This document shows positions 14,411-24,466 of a DNA stretch of 64,000 bases, piece by piece. The notes under the pieces are model-generated. The model saw only the letters and a list, made by a program, of their open reading frames with translations. It had not been told where the DNA came from and did no database searches. Position 1 is the stretch's first letter; every line of letters begins with the position of its first letter. The stretch is from Oscheius dolichura (taxonomy: Eukaryota; Nematoda; Chromadorea; Rhabditida; Rhabditidae), in NCBI GenBank assembly GCA_932521035.1, contig OW051493.1, forward strand, positions 7,440,001 through 7,504,000, written 5' to 3'. The translations under genes were made by a program, and so were the position numbers.

Positions 14411-15201
14411 AGAGACCGGTAGGACATGGACGGCTGGCTCAAAAAAACGGTCGCGCCTTTGTCTCATGGAGAAGGAGAGGTTTCCAAACGAAGGAAAGAT
14501 TTTCAAACGGCACCGAGATTTCAAAAAGGCCCTGAAATTTCCAACGGCTTCGAGATTTTTAATCGAAGGAGAGATTCTCAAAACTTCTGAATAATGGCAA
14601 TGCGATTATTATTTATTAGAATTCTCCAAAACTATCACAAATCTCACACCAAAGTTTGGATGATACGGTGCTATATATAGATCATTTGCGTTATTGGTTA
14701 CCCAAAACAATGAGCCGATGTGATAACCAGATCAGAGGCAGGTCCACCGGCTGCTTCGTACATTCCCTTTGTATTACAGACTAGTGTGAACGTGACCGGC
14801 TATATAGTCGACAGAGTTGAGTTGTTATGAAGAGGGCCTTACATTTGCGGCTGGGAAGACTATAGAACCAAAATTGAGTGTCACAGTAGTTTCTGTGGCT
14901 CCGGCCAGTGGATTGCAGGCAATGACGAGCGTAGTGCAGCCATCTTGAGGGTCGCCAACACTAAAAATAGAGGCTGTGTATGGGAGCAAGAAAGAACTTA
15001 CGCTGAAGTCGGAGCGTGACTGAGTACTCCATCATTAGGATCTGGGCCTAGGGCTACTTGACTTGATCGACAGCCGTTACAGTCTGTAAAATATGTCCGT
15101 AAATCAGTTGTTGGAAAGGCGGCGCTATGGGCAAACAATTCAATCCTCTCCAGAACACCACCCATGAGGGCGGCAAATTTGTATTGAAATATTTTTGTTG
15201 A

Positions 15202-15203
<2 letters not shown>

Positions 15204-15236
<33 letters not shown>
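15204..15236 (+). repeat. Poly-C run of 33 bases
   Basis: An uninterrupted C homopolymer lies in intron 1 of broken copy D, between its exon 2 and the Tc1-like element. The length may be inexact for sequencing reasons. Shorter C runs occur at 44329-44339 and 58671-58683. Confidence 0.85.
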
Positions 15237-15238
<2 letters not shown>

Positions 15239-15340
15239 TTGGTGAGGTGGCGTGGGTGGTGATAATCTGTAATGGTCAGTATTAGTCGGGTGGAATTAGG
15301 AGGAAGAGAAATACCGTAGGATTAAAGAAGCAGAGTGAAA

Positions 15341-16218
15341 TACAGTAGCGGTCAAAAGTTTGGAAACTTTTAGGGGAGGTAGTGAAAGGGGTGGGAAATA
15401 TGTATGTGCAACGGCACTGGTGGAAATATTGTAAATCCGGAGTTATGACATTTTCCATGAAATTGACGCGTCAAAAGTTTGGAAACTTTTATAATAACAA
15501 CAAAAACTTTATTTCTTACGAATGTATCACATTAAATTCAATACTTCGTAGCATAACCAAGGGAGTCGATCACTGCTTGGCAACGTCGGGGCATCGAATC
15601 TATCAGTTTTTCGAGTGTAGCCTTGGGAATGGCCTCCCATTCCTTACTGAGAATATCAAACTTTTCAGCAGCGTTTGACGCTTTTATGCCCTAGTTCTCC
15701 AGTTCTGCCGAGAGATCTTCGATGGGGTTGAGATCCGGAGACTGGCTTGACCACGGCAATAATGCGATTTTCTTCTGTTTAAAGAAGGTACTCAATAATT
15801 TTGACTTGTGTTTAGGGTCGTTGTCCTGTTGGTAGATCCATTTTTTTGGCATATTTTTCTTGGCAAAGGGCAGCATAACAGTCTCCATAATGTCCTTGTA
15901 CATCTTCGAGTCCATAATACCATTTATTTGATGAAGAGGACCGACACCGGATAGGGAAAAACAGCCCCAAACCATACAGCTCCCACCTCCATGTTTCACT
16001 GTCGGCATGGTGTTTTGGCAGCCATCTTGTGTTAATAGGACGTCTAATATATCCTCCGCCATCACTTCCGGATTTACAATATTTCCACCAGTGCCGTTGC
16101 ACATACATATTTCCCACCCCTTTCACTACCTCCCCTCCAAATTTCACCTCATGAGGTGCTAAACATCAAAAGTTATGGCGAAGAATTAAAAGTTTCCAAA
16201 CTTTTGACCGCTACTGTA
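15341..16218 (-). mobile_element. Internally deleted Tc1-like transposon
   Basis: The ends are inverted (TACAGTAGCGGTCAAAAGTT at 15341, its complement ending at 16218), with TA at both edges as expected for Tc1/mariner. A minus-strand frame (15691-16104) encodes the C-terminal transposase part with KHGGGSCMVWGCFS, QQDNDPKHKS and SSQSPDLNPIE, the DDE_3 signature. The N-terminal DNA-binding region is absent, and the element is only 878 bp against about 1.6 kb usual. At the left end, 15376-15444 is an inverted copy of internal 16069-16135, and a second terminal-repeat copy sits at 15471. It is non-autonomous. Confidence 0.88.
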
Positions 16219-16357
16219 TATAGTAAAAAAAAGTCCCGGAATCGGACGTCCTCACGCATCCAGACACGATGCCTAGCCACACTGACAAAACGACGACGAA
16301 TAGCATTAATTGAGATGAAGGAGATTAAACGTGGATGGCTCACAGCTGCCGATCAGC

Positions 16358-16472
16358 TTATATAAACTCGAGCTTGAAACTGAGATCTCGAACATTTCAG
16401 TTTTCATCCTGTTCCACACCTCCCGTATGAATAATGGTGTGTCGGTTTAAAGCACATCCGAAATCTTATCAG
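16358..16472 (-). promoter_or_regulatory. Promoter of broken C6 copy D
   Basis: It carries a CTGATAAG GATA site (16465-16472), the shared AACAGGAT / AACTGAAATG motif (16393-16414) and a TATATAAG TATA box (16358-16367). This is the best match to a TATA consensus in the array, although the gene is disrupted. Confidence 0.65.
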
Positions 16473-16910
16473 GTATCGGTGGCCAACGTCTGAGCAGAAC
16501 AAGCCGACCGTCACGCTAGGGAATAGGGCAAACGGGTTGGATGCCTCCTGGGACGAGAGCGGCTTCGATAACGCAATAGAGGATCAAAGAAACGAAATTC
16601 AATTAGAGATGATTTAAATGAACCCAAGATCATTTGATACCGTGGTAGCAACCACAACGGTCGTCTTTGAAATTTCGCCTTTTTGATTATTCTCCTGCTG
16701 ATTCCGGCAGCTGCGATTGTGAGCATCCTGTAAAATTTCGTCACTGAATCACGTCTCCCAATGAAAACAATCTCACTGCAAATTTGCCCTTTATTTAAAC
16801 GGGGATGTTTCCAATACTGATCTCCAAACTGAAGAGTTGCTCAATGACGAATGGAATAAAAACTGCTTGAACAGTTTTTATTTTATACAACTTTCTGGCG
16901 TTGTTCTTGT

Positions 16911-17975
16911 ACCTCCTTCGATATCCTTGCCGAAACTGGAAAGTGGTCATTCCCGACCGGCAAATAGGCAACCTGCGGCCGCTGCTAATAAATGATTCAA
17001 ACAATGGCATTGCCCACCCGCCTCGTATTTAAAACTGGTTAACGACGCCATACAGAAGTTTATTAGTTGATTATGAGGAACGATGACAAACTTGGGCACG
17101 TTTATCCAAGACAATGCGCCTCCGTGATGGCCGGCCCATTGAAATCTTGTAACTGGTAGACTCCCATGGTGTTACAGACCAGGGTAGCGGTTGCAGGCTG
17201 AAAAATTGGGAAGATATGAGGTTTATAAAGAAGTTACAGCTACAGTACACCGAGTAATTTGAATATCTACCAAAAATTGGCTTCTAAAGGGAAAAAAGGC
17301 CTTATCAAGCAAAATTCAAAGGCTAAACTCATTTTTCTCTTTTATTTGAAACTTTCTGGGAGTTTAGTCAATATATCTATGATCAGCACGAGTATTTTGG
17401 GTTGTCCCTTGCGGCGCACCGGCCAATCGAGAAATGGGAACTCACATTTCCTGGAGCAGGACCGCCCAAATCGTTTTGGAATGTCATCAAACTCATTTGC
17501 TGGGGAGGCATCGGAGTGCATGTAATGATCAGAGTAGAGCAGCCATTTAGAGGAGGGCCGGCCCTAAAAATATGAAAATTATTGACGGAAAAAGAGAAAT
17601 GATACGTACATAGGTGCATCAGGGCTGTGACTCAAAGCCCCGTCGTTAGGATCTGGTCCGAGCACTACTTGACTAGCCTGACAGGAATTGCAGCCTGGAA
17701 TGATAACAAATCAGAATAGACTGGTGATGTTCGGAGTAGGGTATGGTATTCAGGTCGATCTATCCCAGGCAAAACTGCCCATGTGCCTACAATTTCCACT
17801 CGAAGACTCCTGAGCTGGCAAGAAACTCCTCAATCAATTGGAATAAACAGCGTATTCCTCATTATGAATTTATGGAATGTAAACAGGAACTTTCAAAAGT
17901 AAATAAAGTGGGAATTTGAAGAGGAAATTTTATTTGGTTTCCAGCCTCGAATTTTCAACTACGAGACCTGATTTG
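16911..17975. repeat. Segmental duplication, unit 1 (C6 copy E exons 2-4)
   Basis: 16911-17743 matches 21951-22783 almost base for base. The match resumes at 17744-17975 against 23174-23396, after a 389-bp insertion in unit 2. Homology begins abruptly at ACCTCCTTCG in both copies. Exons and introns are equally conserved, pointing to recent duplication or gene conversion. Confidence 0.9.
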
Positions 17976-18341
17976 AGAGATTTGATTTGGGAATTAGAAG
18001 TACGGGTGATTAGGCCCCATTGCAACTTCTATTGAAAGTCGTTGGAGGTCAGAACTGAGAGCCAGCTTTTAGATTAAAGTTTTTAGCGCAACTGGATTAA
18101 GTACAGAAACATTCAAATGGATTGTTTTCACAAGGTAGAGTTTAATCAGAGGAAGCGCAGCAGAAAGAACCAACTCACTAGTTCCAGCGGCCGTAGTCGT
18201 GGCACCTGGGACCGTAGTCGTGGCACCTGGGACCGTAGTTGTAACACTGGGTGGCAATGTTGTTCCCGTCCCAGAATCGGCTGTCCTCACGCATCCTGAC
18301 ACGATGCCTAGCCACGCCGACAAAAAAAAGACGAATATCAT
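17102..18341 (-). CDS. Secreted C6-domain protein, copy E
   Basis: Four exons (18179-18341, 17610-17694, 17446-17563, 17102-17197) give 153 residues. A signal peptide (MIFVFFLSAWLGIVSG) precedes CVRTADSGTGTTLPP and a Thr linker with a tandem VPGATTT repeat. The C6 domain has CNSC, NGC, LIITC, TLVC and AHC. Exon 2 is one codon longer (ending PDAPM) than in copy B. It is intact with canonical splice sites; intron 1 is 484 bp. Exons 2-4 are nearly identical to copy F while exon 1 differs, so the two genes share a domain but not a leader. Confidence 0.88.
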
Positions 18342-18383
18342 CTAGAGGGAGACAAAAATTGGAGGGGCAACAGCTGCCGATCA

Positions 18384-18482
18384 GCTTAAATAAGCTCCAG
18401 CTTGGGGTTGAGATGTCGAACATTTCAGTTTTCATCCTGTTTCGCAGCTGCCGCTTGAATGTGTCGGTTTAAAACTTATCAG
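18384..18482 (-). promoter_or_regulatory. Promoter of C6 copy E
   Basis: It carries a CTGATAAG GATA site (about 18475-18482), the shared AACAGGAT / AACTGAAATG motif (18421-18442) and TTATTTAAG (18385-18393). Order and spacing match copies B, D and G. Confidence 0.65.
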
Positions 18483-18589
18483 AGACCCCATCCGATATGG
18501 ATGCTGCACAGAAAAAAACGTCCGTCACACTGGGTAAAGGACAAAACGGGTTGATTGTCTCGGGGAGCGTGAGAATCAGTCGAGCTCTA

Positions 18590-19090
18590 GGGGAGGAGCG
18601 CCTTGACGAAGAAGAATAAAGCATCACAACCCGAAATTATCGTTGCAGGCCCCGCTGCCAATGCAAAAACCTGCATGGTTCGTTTGGTAAGAGAAAAAGG
18701 GTGACTTCGGCGGCCAAGATATAAATCAAGGAGAACTCCGCGTTGTCAGGCTCGCGTATCGGATCGAAGGCGTTCTTCTTTCCGTTTTTTCCAAGCACCT
18801 TCAGAATGAAAGAAGGTGCAATCCTTCAGATTTGGGAATTCTTTACGTACTTTAGATTATTGTCTTGGGAGAGGGGGATCTTGGAGCCCTTGGTAGCCTT
18901 TACAATAACCTTGGACTGGCAAACAGTGCCAATATGGTGAGCGTTGACCAAACCCTTCCCCTCTAGCTCCTCCCGGGGCGAAGTTCTGGGTAATTGAACA
19001 GGTCCTCATTTCTTGGGCCAAACTCTGTGCAAGGTGATTTTGCACCTACTTTGAGAGTTGCTAGCTTCTAATAAAGCTTTATTTTCAAAG
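18590..19090 (-). pseudogene. Degenerate coding-like remnant
   Basis: On the minus strand a stretch reads like protein with interruptions (CQSKVIVKATKGSKIPLS, then LKVLGKNGKKNAFDPIREP). It has in-frame stops and frame changes, no introns, and sits where exons 2-4 of copy G would be expected. An intronless, decayed insert fits a processed pseudogene, but the parent was not recognised. Confidence 0.3.
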
Positions 19091-19254
19091 TTTTTTCCAA
19101 GTTCTAAGGAATATCCAGGTCAGAATAAGATTGTTCCTGCTGGGGAGCTCTCCCCTTACAGAGAAATGTGGCTTGAGTTTGAAGACAAAATTGGGTTCAA
19201 AGGAGGCTAATATTTAAAAGAGAATACGGGAAGGAATAAGGCTTGAAGACTTAC

Positions 19255-19420
19255 TAGCTCCGGCTACAGTAGTCGTGACACCAGGAGGCAATGTTGTGGC
19301 CGTTCCTCCTGTCCCTCCCGTTCCACCGGTGCCGCCGGTGCCTGTGCCGGCGTCGGATGTCCTCACGCATCCCGAGACGATGCTTGACGAAATTGACAAA
19401 ATCACGAATAAGAATATCAT
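19255..19420 (-). CDS. Orphan first exon of a C6 gene, copy G
   Basis: It codes a signal peptide (MIFLFVILSISSSIVSG), CVRTSDAGTG, four GGT repeats and a TTLPPGVTTTVAGA linker. It ends at a good GTAAGT donor in phase 1, like every sister gene. No C6 exons 2-4 lie between it and copy E's exon 1. It has an intact promoter, so it may be transcribed and could splice onto the phase-compatible exons 2-4 of copy E, about 1.6 kb downstream. It may equally be a relic. Confidence 0.65.
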
Positions 19421-19468
19421 TCAATTAGATGAGGCGTCAAAATAGCACCGATAACGCCTGCCGACCAC

Positions 19469-19618
19469 CTTAAATAATCTCTCACTGCTTGGCGTTTGCG
19501 AGATTGCGGATCATTTCAGTTTTTATCCTGTTCCAGACACCCGCTGTGTCAGTAAAACGATGTGGCTTCGAGAGACGCTGGCGTTTAGGGTGATTCGAAA
19601 TGTATCAGATGCCCCCGA
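19469..19618 (-). promoter_or_regulatory. Promoter of orphan exon G
   Basis: It carries a CTGATA GATA-type site (19613-19618), the AACAGGAT / AACTGAAATG motif (19512-19533) and TTATTTAAG (19469-19477), in the same order as the other four promoters. Confidence 0.6.
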
Positions 19619-19995
19619 TGGATATGGCTGTCCAGTCGACTGCGGAAGAAAAAAGCCGTGGTGGGTTTTGTTCCACTCGACAAGGGGGCAGAACAGGTTG
19701 AGTTGACCGCCGCCTAGGGGCGAAGCAGAGTGCGGGGAGGGGATACGGCAACACAGATCAGCATCCGGCATCCTTCTTAAGGACTTTACCCTTCCTAATT
19801 CAATGTTAAACTGATGTAAGCCCCCTACAGTAACCCCTAACCACAGTTAGACGGCCCCCTAGCCATTTGAGAGCCATTTTCCGCGGCTAGGCGCCCGGAC
19901 GTTAAAACCAGCCGGCGTCCGCCACAGTTAGTCAATTAAGTTGCCAAGATATGAAGAGAAAATAGGTCCCGAGAAGAAGAAAACGATGATTTTTA

Positions 19996-21237
19996 TTAAC
20001 CAAGACATTGCGCACTGCCAACGGCATTAGAAACCGGATTTCCGTTGATGTCCAGTGCAGTGTATATCCATTCTCCAGCCGTGTTGCAGACCAACATCCC
20101 GACAGCTGGCTAGAATTCAAAAGTTAGTCTTTTTAAGACGAAGGACTCACATTATTCACGTCTGCCTGTCCGAGATCATCGCCCGTTCCTACCTCGAAGA
20201 AGGTGAGAAGACTGACCTGGTTGGTACCTATAGGGGTACAGGTCACCACCAATACGGCACAGCCGGTACCAGCTTGAGGAGGACCGAGCCTGGAAAGGAA
20301 GATGGCTTGGAAGAAATGAGGGTGAACTTACGCCGAGGTGGGAGGATGGCCATTCACTGGGTCCGGGTCAGGTTCCAACATTACAATCGCGGGATCACAG
20401 TTACTACAGGCTGAAATAAAGGGCATTGGTGACATTTTGCTCAACTCTTCTGCGAGAAGAGGCCTATCTCATTAGACTATTTCTCGACCAAAGGCTAAAA
20501 GTCGGCGTTGATCTTTAAAGGAACCTCTAGCGGGGAGCACTAGAACAAGTGGCTTCAGAAGATCAAGCGCAGTATACTCGTTTCAGCGAAATTATCTCTA
20601 CATCACTGGCATCTACATTATGCAACAGCTCATATTGAAGCCCATATTTTGTGGATTAAAATGGTTGATTTTATTCTGCGAGTCAATATCATAGAAGGCG
20701 TTGAAGGCGTATTCTCCCCGAATAAGGTCATTTTGGCCGAGAAACCCTTTCCAAATGAGGGACGCCCTCTCTCGCGATACAGAGCGGCCGCTACGCTTTT
20801 GAAGAGAGAAGAATGGTAGTAAATATGGTTACGCTTCTATCAGTGGGATGGCGTCTACCCTGCAGTCAATCCAAAATGGTCGTTTATTGGCCCGTCTTTT
20901 CAAAAGTAGATGGAATAGCTGTCGCCCCCTCCCTCTCCCCATTCCTAACAGATTGTGTTCTACTCTTCCCGCCTATCAGATTTTCTGGCAGCTGTACTAT
21001 GGAGACGAGAAAGCTATCGTAATCACTACATAAAGAAAACGCCCCCCTCCTCCGTTACTTACAGCCAGTTGTAGTAGTAGTTGTCGTCGTGGAGGTGGTA
21101 GAATCTGTATTAGTTGTCGTGGCTGTTGTGGTCGTAGTAGTGACGCTAGAATCTGTCGTCGTAGTCGTAAGAGTAGTCTCCGAGGTTCGAATACATCCAT
21201 TGACAAGGCTGGTTAAAATCACCAGCACAAGGAACAT
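19996..21237 (-). CDS. Secreted C6-domain protein, copy H
   Basis: Four exons (21063-21237, 20332-20410, 20151-20289, 19996-20109) give 168 residues. A signal peptide (MFLVLVILTSLVNG) precedes CIRTSETTL and an unusually long Thr-only linker. The domain has CSNC, GTGC, VVTC, MLVC and AQC. The domain body (LGPPQAGTGCAVL, then GEWIYTAL) is closest to the plus-strand genes L and M at 28-30 kb. The start chosen is the ATG after the TATA-like TTATTTAAG near 21300; an ATG at 21315 would lie upstream of that TATA. The stop overlaps AATAAA. The shared GATA/AACAGGAT promoter is absent. Intron 1 (about 650 bp) shows nothing recognisable. Confidence 0.85.
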
Positions 21238-21950
21238 CAGACGGGGACGGCTGTCCTCTCGACCAAAAGTGAGGTCGAGAGGACACATTTGCGGGGCGCT
21301 TAAATAAGCTTCCATTCACTTTTAATGGAAGGTTTTGGATTGAGGACGGGCGCTGACGGAAGAAGGAGACGATTCTATAAAACGGTTAAAGACTATTACG
21401 GACTGACTAATTTACTCACTCACTTTCTGGCGTTGTTCTTTATGGACGGTCAGAGGGCGAACTCCAAAGGAACAGGGAGGTCATGATGTGTTTTAATCTT
21501 TGTCTACAATGAGGGAGCGGACTTCTGTTTGCACTTGACTTGCAAAATACTTTTAAAAAGAGCCAAACATTACAGTGAGTGGAGAAAACACGAACAGTGG
21601 CTACACGGTTCTACGATTTGGCCCCCTAAAGACGCTGACTGTGTACCTGTGGCGGTTTCTTTAGAAAAGAAGGGAAAATACGATAATTTCTTGTGTTCAA
21701 AGGTCAGATAAGTTCCAAAAAACTGAATATTGGACTTTAAAAATGTCAAGAACCGCTTCAAAACAGTCAAGTATCGGAATGCGCCTTGGTAATAAGTGAA
21801 CGGGTCAACATACTCCAGATGCTCGCAATGTGCCACGATTTCTTCACAGAAAATGGCTGCCTCTCTATCGTGGACCTTAAAAACCTTCAAAAATGTCTCA
21901 AATTACCATAAAAGGGGCCTATTCCGCCCGCAGATATCCTTGCCTACGTC

Positions 21951-23396
21951 ACCTCCTTCGATATCCTTGCCGAAACTTGAAAGTGGTCATTCCCGACCGG
22001 CAAATAGGCAACCTGCGGCCGCTGCTAATAAACGATTCAAACAATGGCATTGCCCACCCGCCTCGTATTAAAAACTGGTTAACGACGCCATACAGAAGTT
22101 TATTAGTTGATTATGAGGAACGATGACAAACTTGGGCACGTTTATCCAAGACAATGCGCCGCCGTGACGGCCGGCCCATTGAAATCTTGTAACTGGTAGA
22201 CTCCCATGGTGTTACAGACCAGGGTAGCGGTTGCAGGCTGAAAAATTGGGAAGATATGGGGTTTATAAAGAAGTTACAGCTACAGTACACCGAGTAATTT
22301 GAATATCTACCAAAAATTGGCTTCTAAAGGGAAAAAAAGGCCTTATCAAGCAAAATTCAAAGGTTAAACTCATTTTTCTCTTTTATTTGAAACTTTCTGG
22401 GAGTTTAGTCAATATATCTATGACCAGCACGAGTATTTTGGGTTGTCCCTTGCGGCGCATCGGCCAATCGAGAAATGGGAACTCACATTTCCTGGAGGAG
22501 GACCGCCCAATCCGTTTTGGAATGTCATCAAACTCATTTGCTGGGGAGGCATCGGAGTGCATGTAATGATCAGAGTAGAGCAGCCATTTAGAGGAGGGCC
22601 GGCCCTAAAAATATGAAAATTATTGACGGAAAAAGAGAAATGATACGTACATAGGTGCATCAGGGCTGTGACTCAAAGCCCCGTCGTTAGGATCTGGTCC
22701 GAGCACTACTTGACTCGCCTGACAGGAATTGCAGCCTGGAATGATAACAAATCAGAATAGACTGGTGATGTTCGGAGTAGGGTAGCCATCTCTCTCGGTC
22801 ATTTCTGTATGTCATGGTTTTATTTGCGTTTATTTTGTGTAACTTAAAAATGGAGCCCCCGAGTAATTCAAGGTTCGCCCGGATGAGTTCCCGGGAAGTT
22901 TACTGGTATCCGACAGCTTACTTTTACCACCTCCCTGTGGGGAACAGAACAGTTTCCGCACCTCGTGGATACTTCCCGGGCAACCCGTAGAAACGTCCCG
23001 AAGGAACCTTGAAAGCGGGCACCTTCAATAAGAACAACTGGATCTCCCACGAGGATAAGATGGAACACTGTTTCAGCGTGCCCAACATGAAAAAAGAGAA
23101 GTCCCGTATGGTTTTACTGGCAACACGTTAAGGCAGACGGTGGCGAAGGGAGAGGGAGTTTTATAGAGAGGAATATGGTATTCAGATCTACCCCAGGCAA
23201 AACTGCCGACATACAATTTCCACTCGAAGACTCCTGAGCTGGCAAGAAACTCCTCAATCAATTGGAATAAACAGCGTATTCCTCATTATGAATTTATGAA
23301 ATGTAAACAGGAACTTTCAAAATAAAGTGGGAATTTGAAGAGGAAATTTAATTTGGTTTCCAGCCTCGAATTTTCAACTACGAGACCTGATTTGAA
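21951..23396. repeat. Segmental duplication, unit 2 (C6 copy F exons 2-4)
   Basis: This is the partner of 16911-17975 at an offset of about 5,040 bases, interrupted by the insertion at 22785-23173. Only scattered single-base differences and one single-base indel were seen. Confidence 0.9.
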
Positions 23397-23775
23397 ATTT
23401 AAACCTGAAATTCAAGAGCTTGTTTGTTTGTTTATATTATTAAATGGTCCCGTAGTTGACAACCCCGAGGTTGGAAACCGACTGTAGCTGAAGTGACAGT
23501 CCGGCTCAGCCGCCCTACCGTCGGGTGAACAATCCGAATTCAGTTTTCAGTACAGTATTAACAAAAAAAATAGGAGGCGTCTTATAGGTACGCGCTTATT
23601 TCTCTTTTTTTTATTTGTAAAAGGTTCAAAACACAGTACCTGTACCAGCAGTAGTTGTGGGAGCTACCACCGTGGTTGTAGCAACGGGCAGGGTTGTTCC
23701 TGTCCCGGAGTCGGCTGTTCTGGCACACCCATCAGCAAATCCGAATAGAAGTGTAATACACAATAGGAATATCAT
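22142..23775 (-). CDS. Secreted C6-domain protein, copy F
   Basis: Four exons (23640-23775, 22651-22735, 22487-22604, 22142-22237) give 144 residues. The leader (MIFLLCITLLFGFADG, CARTADSGTG) differs from copy E, while the C6 domain (CNSC, NGC, LIITC, TLVC, AHC) is nearly identical to it. The ATG at 23775 is preferred over 23820: a TATAAAAG box at about 23825-23833 would place transcription start after the upper ATG. Intron 1 (about 900 bp) contains the 389-bp insertion. The promoter is unlike those of B-E, which suggests domain exons were copied behind a different leader and promoter. Confidence 0.85.
22785..23173. mobile_element. 389-bp TA-flanked insertion, MITE-like
   Basis: Comparing the two duplication units gives clean borders: unit 1 reads GGGTATGG and unit 2 reads GGGTA, the insert, TATGG. 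The insert is therefore flanked by a duplicated TA. Weak inverted similarity exists between the ends (CCATCTCTC and GAGAGG), and there is no coding capacity. The TA target fits Tc1/mariner-type MITEs. Deletion from unit 1 is the alternative, but less likely given the TA duplication. Confidence 0.6.
23400..23625. other. Intron 1 segment of copy F with a dispersed TGGTCCCGTAG motif
   Basis: TGGTCCCGTAG at about 23444 is followed by a GGTTGGAAACC block. Similar pairs occur near 29352 and 58971. The spacing loosely resembles tRNA-type A and B boxes, so a short interspersed element is possible. Confidence 0.3.
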
Positions 23776-24466
23776 AGCGGAGAGAGTGGAGGAGAATTTA
23801 CGCTGTTTGATGTCTCCCACGGCTTTTATATTTTAGCCGAAAACTCCATCTCGGCATGGAATCCAATTAAGCCGGGCAAGATATAATTCTAGCCATTTTT
23901 GCCTCGAAACAAAGGAAGAACGGGTTACGATGACTGTCTTGGGCGGATCAGAAGGATGCGTCGCACTTCGTGAAAAACAAGAGCAATCTGAGCCAGGGCA
24001 TGGTACACATTCTCCTTTGATTACTGTACATCAACCTTATGTCCAGGAGGTCTCAGTTTTAAAATAAAAAAACCTTGAAGGGTTTCAGCTGGAAGCGGGT
24101 TTCTGCTGGAAGCGGGGTTTCACATTTCCGCCCATCCATGATTTGACCTGCGATTCGCTCCCTTGCAGCGAAAAAAATCCAGAAACGGGGTGGATACTCG
24201 TTAGTGTCGCGACTTACAGGCTGCACTTGGACGAGGGAAGAAGCCATAGCTATTTCAAGGATTGTCACCAAATCCACAAGGTTCTTCTCCAGTTCATTCC
24301 TGGGCTCATACTGTATCTAAAAAATCTATAAACAGCCGCGAGCCAGGTGTTTCCGGCTTCTTGAAGGCAAGAGAACTTTTCACAGATTCAGTGCCTGGTA
24401 ATATGCGTTCTGTCTTTTAAAAAAACATGTTTATTATTAGGTTTTGAAGTATCCATCATCTTGTTC

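Larger units (their letters stand above)
14698..16306 (-). pseudogene. C6-domain gene copy D, split by a Tc1-like element
   Basis: Exon 1 (from ATG 16304-16306) encodes a signal peptide with VWLGIVSGCVRTSDSGT. It then runs straight into the transposon end at 16218, giving a stop within a few codons. Exons 2-4 (15002-15083, 14843-14960, 14698-14799) are intact: CNGCRSSQVALGPDPNDG, DGCTTLVIACNP, TLVCNTKGMYE and AHCFG, with good splice sites. The Thr linker and the exon-1 donor are missing on the far side of the element, so insertion was accompanied by deletion or rearrangement. The promoter upstream is preserved. The gene is probably dead unless the element is spliced out. Confidence 0.8.

Noticed and set aside
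22868-23068. Coding capacity in the 389-bp insertion
   Set aside because: The 66-codon frame has no recognisable transposase motif; the insert is better explained as non-coding.
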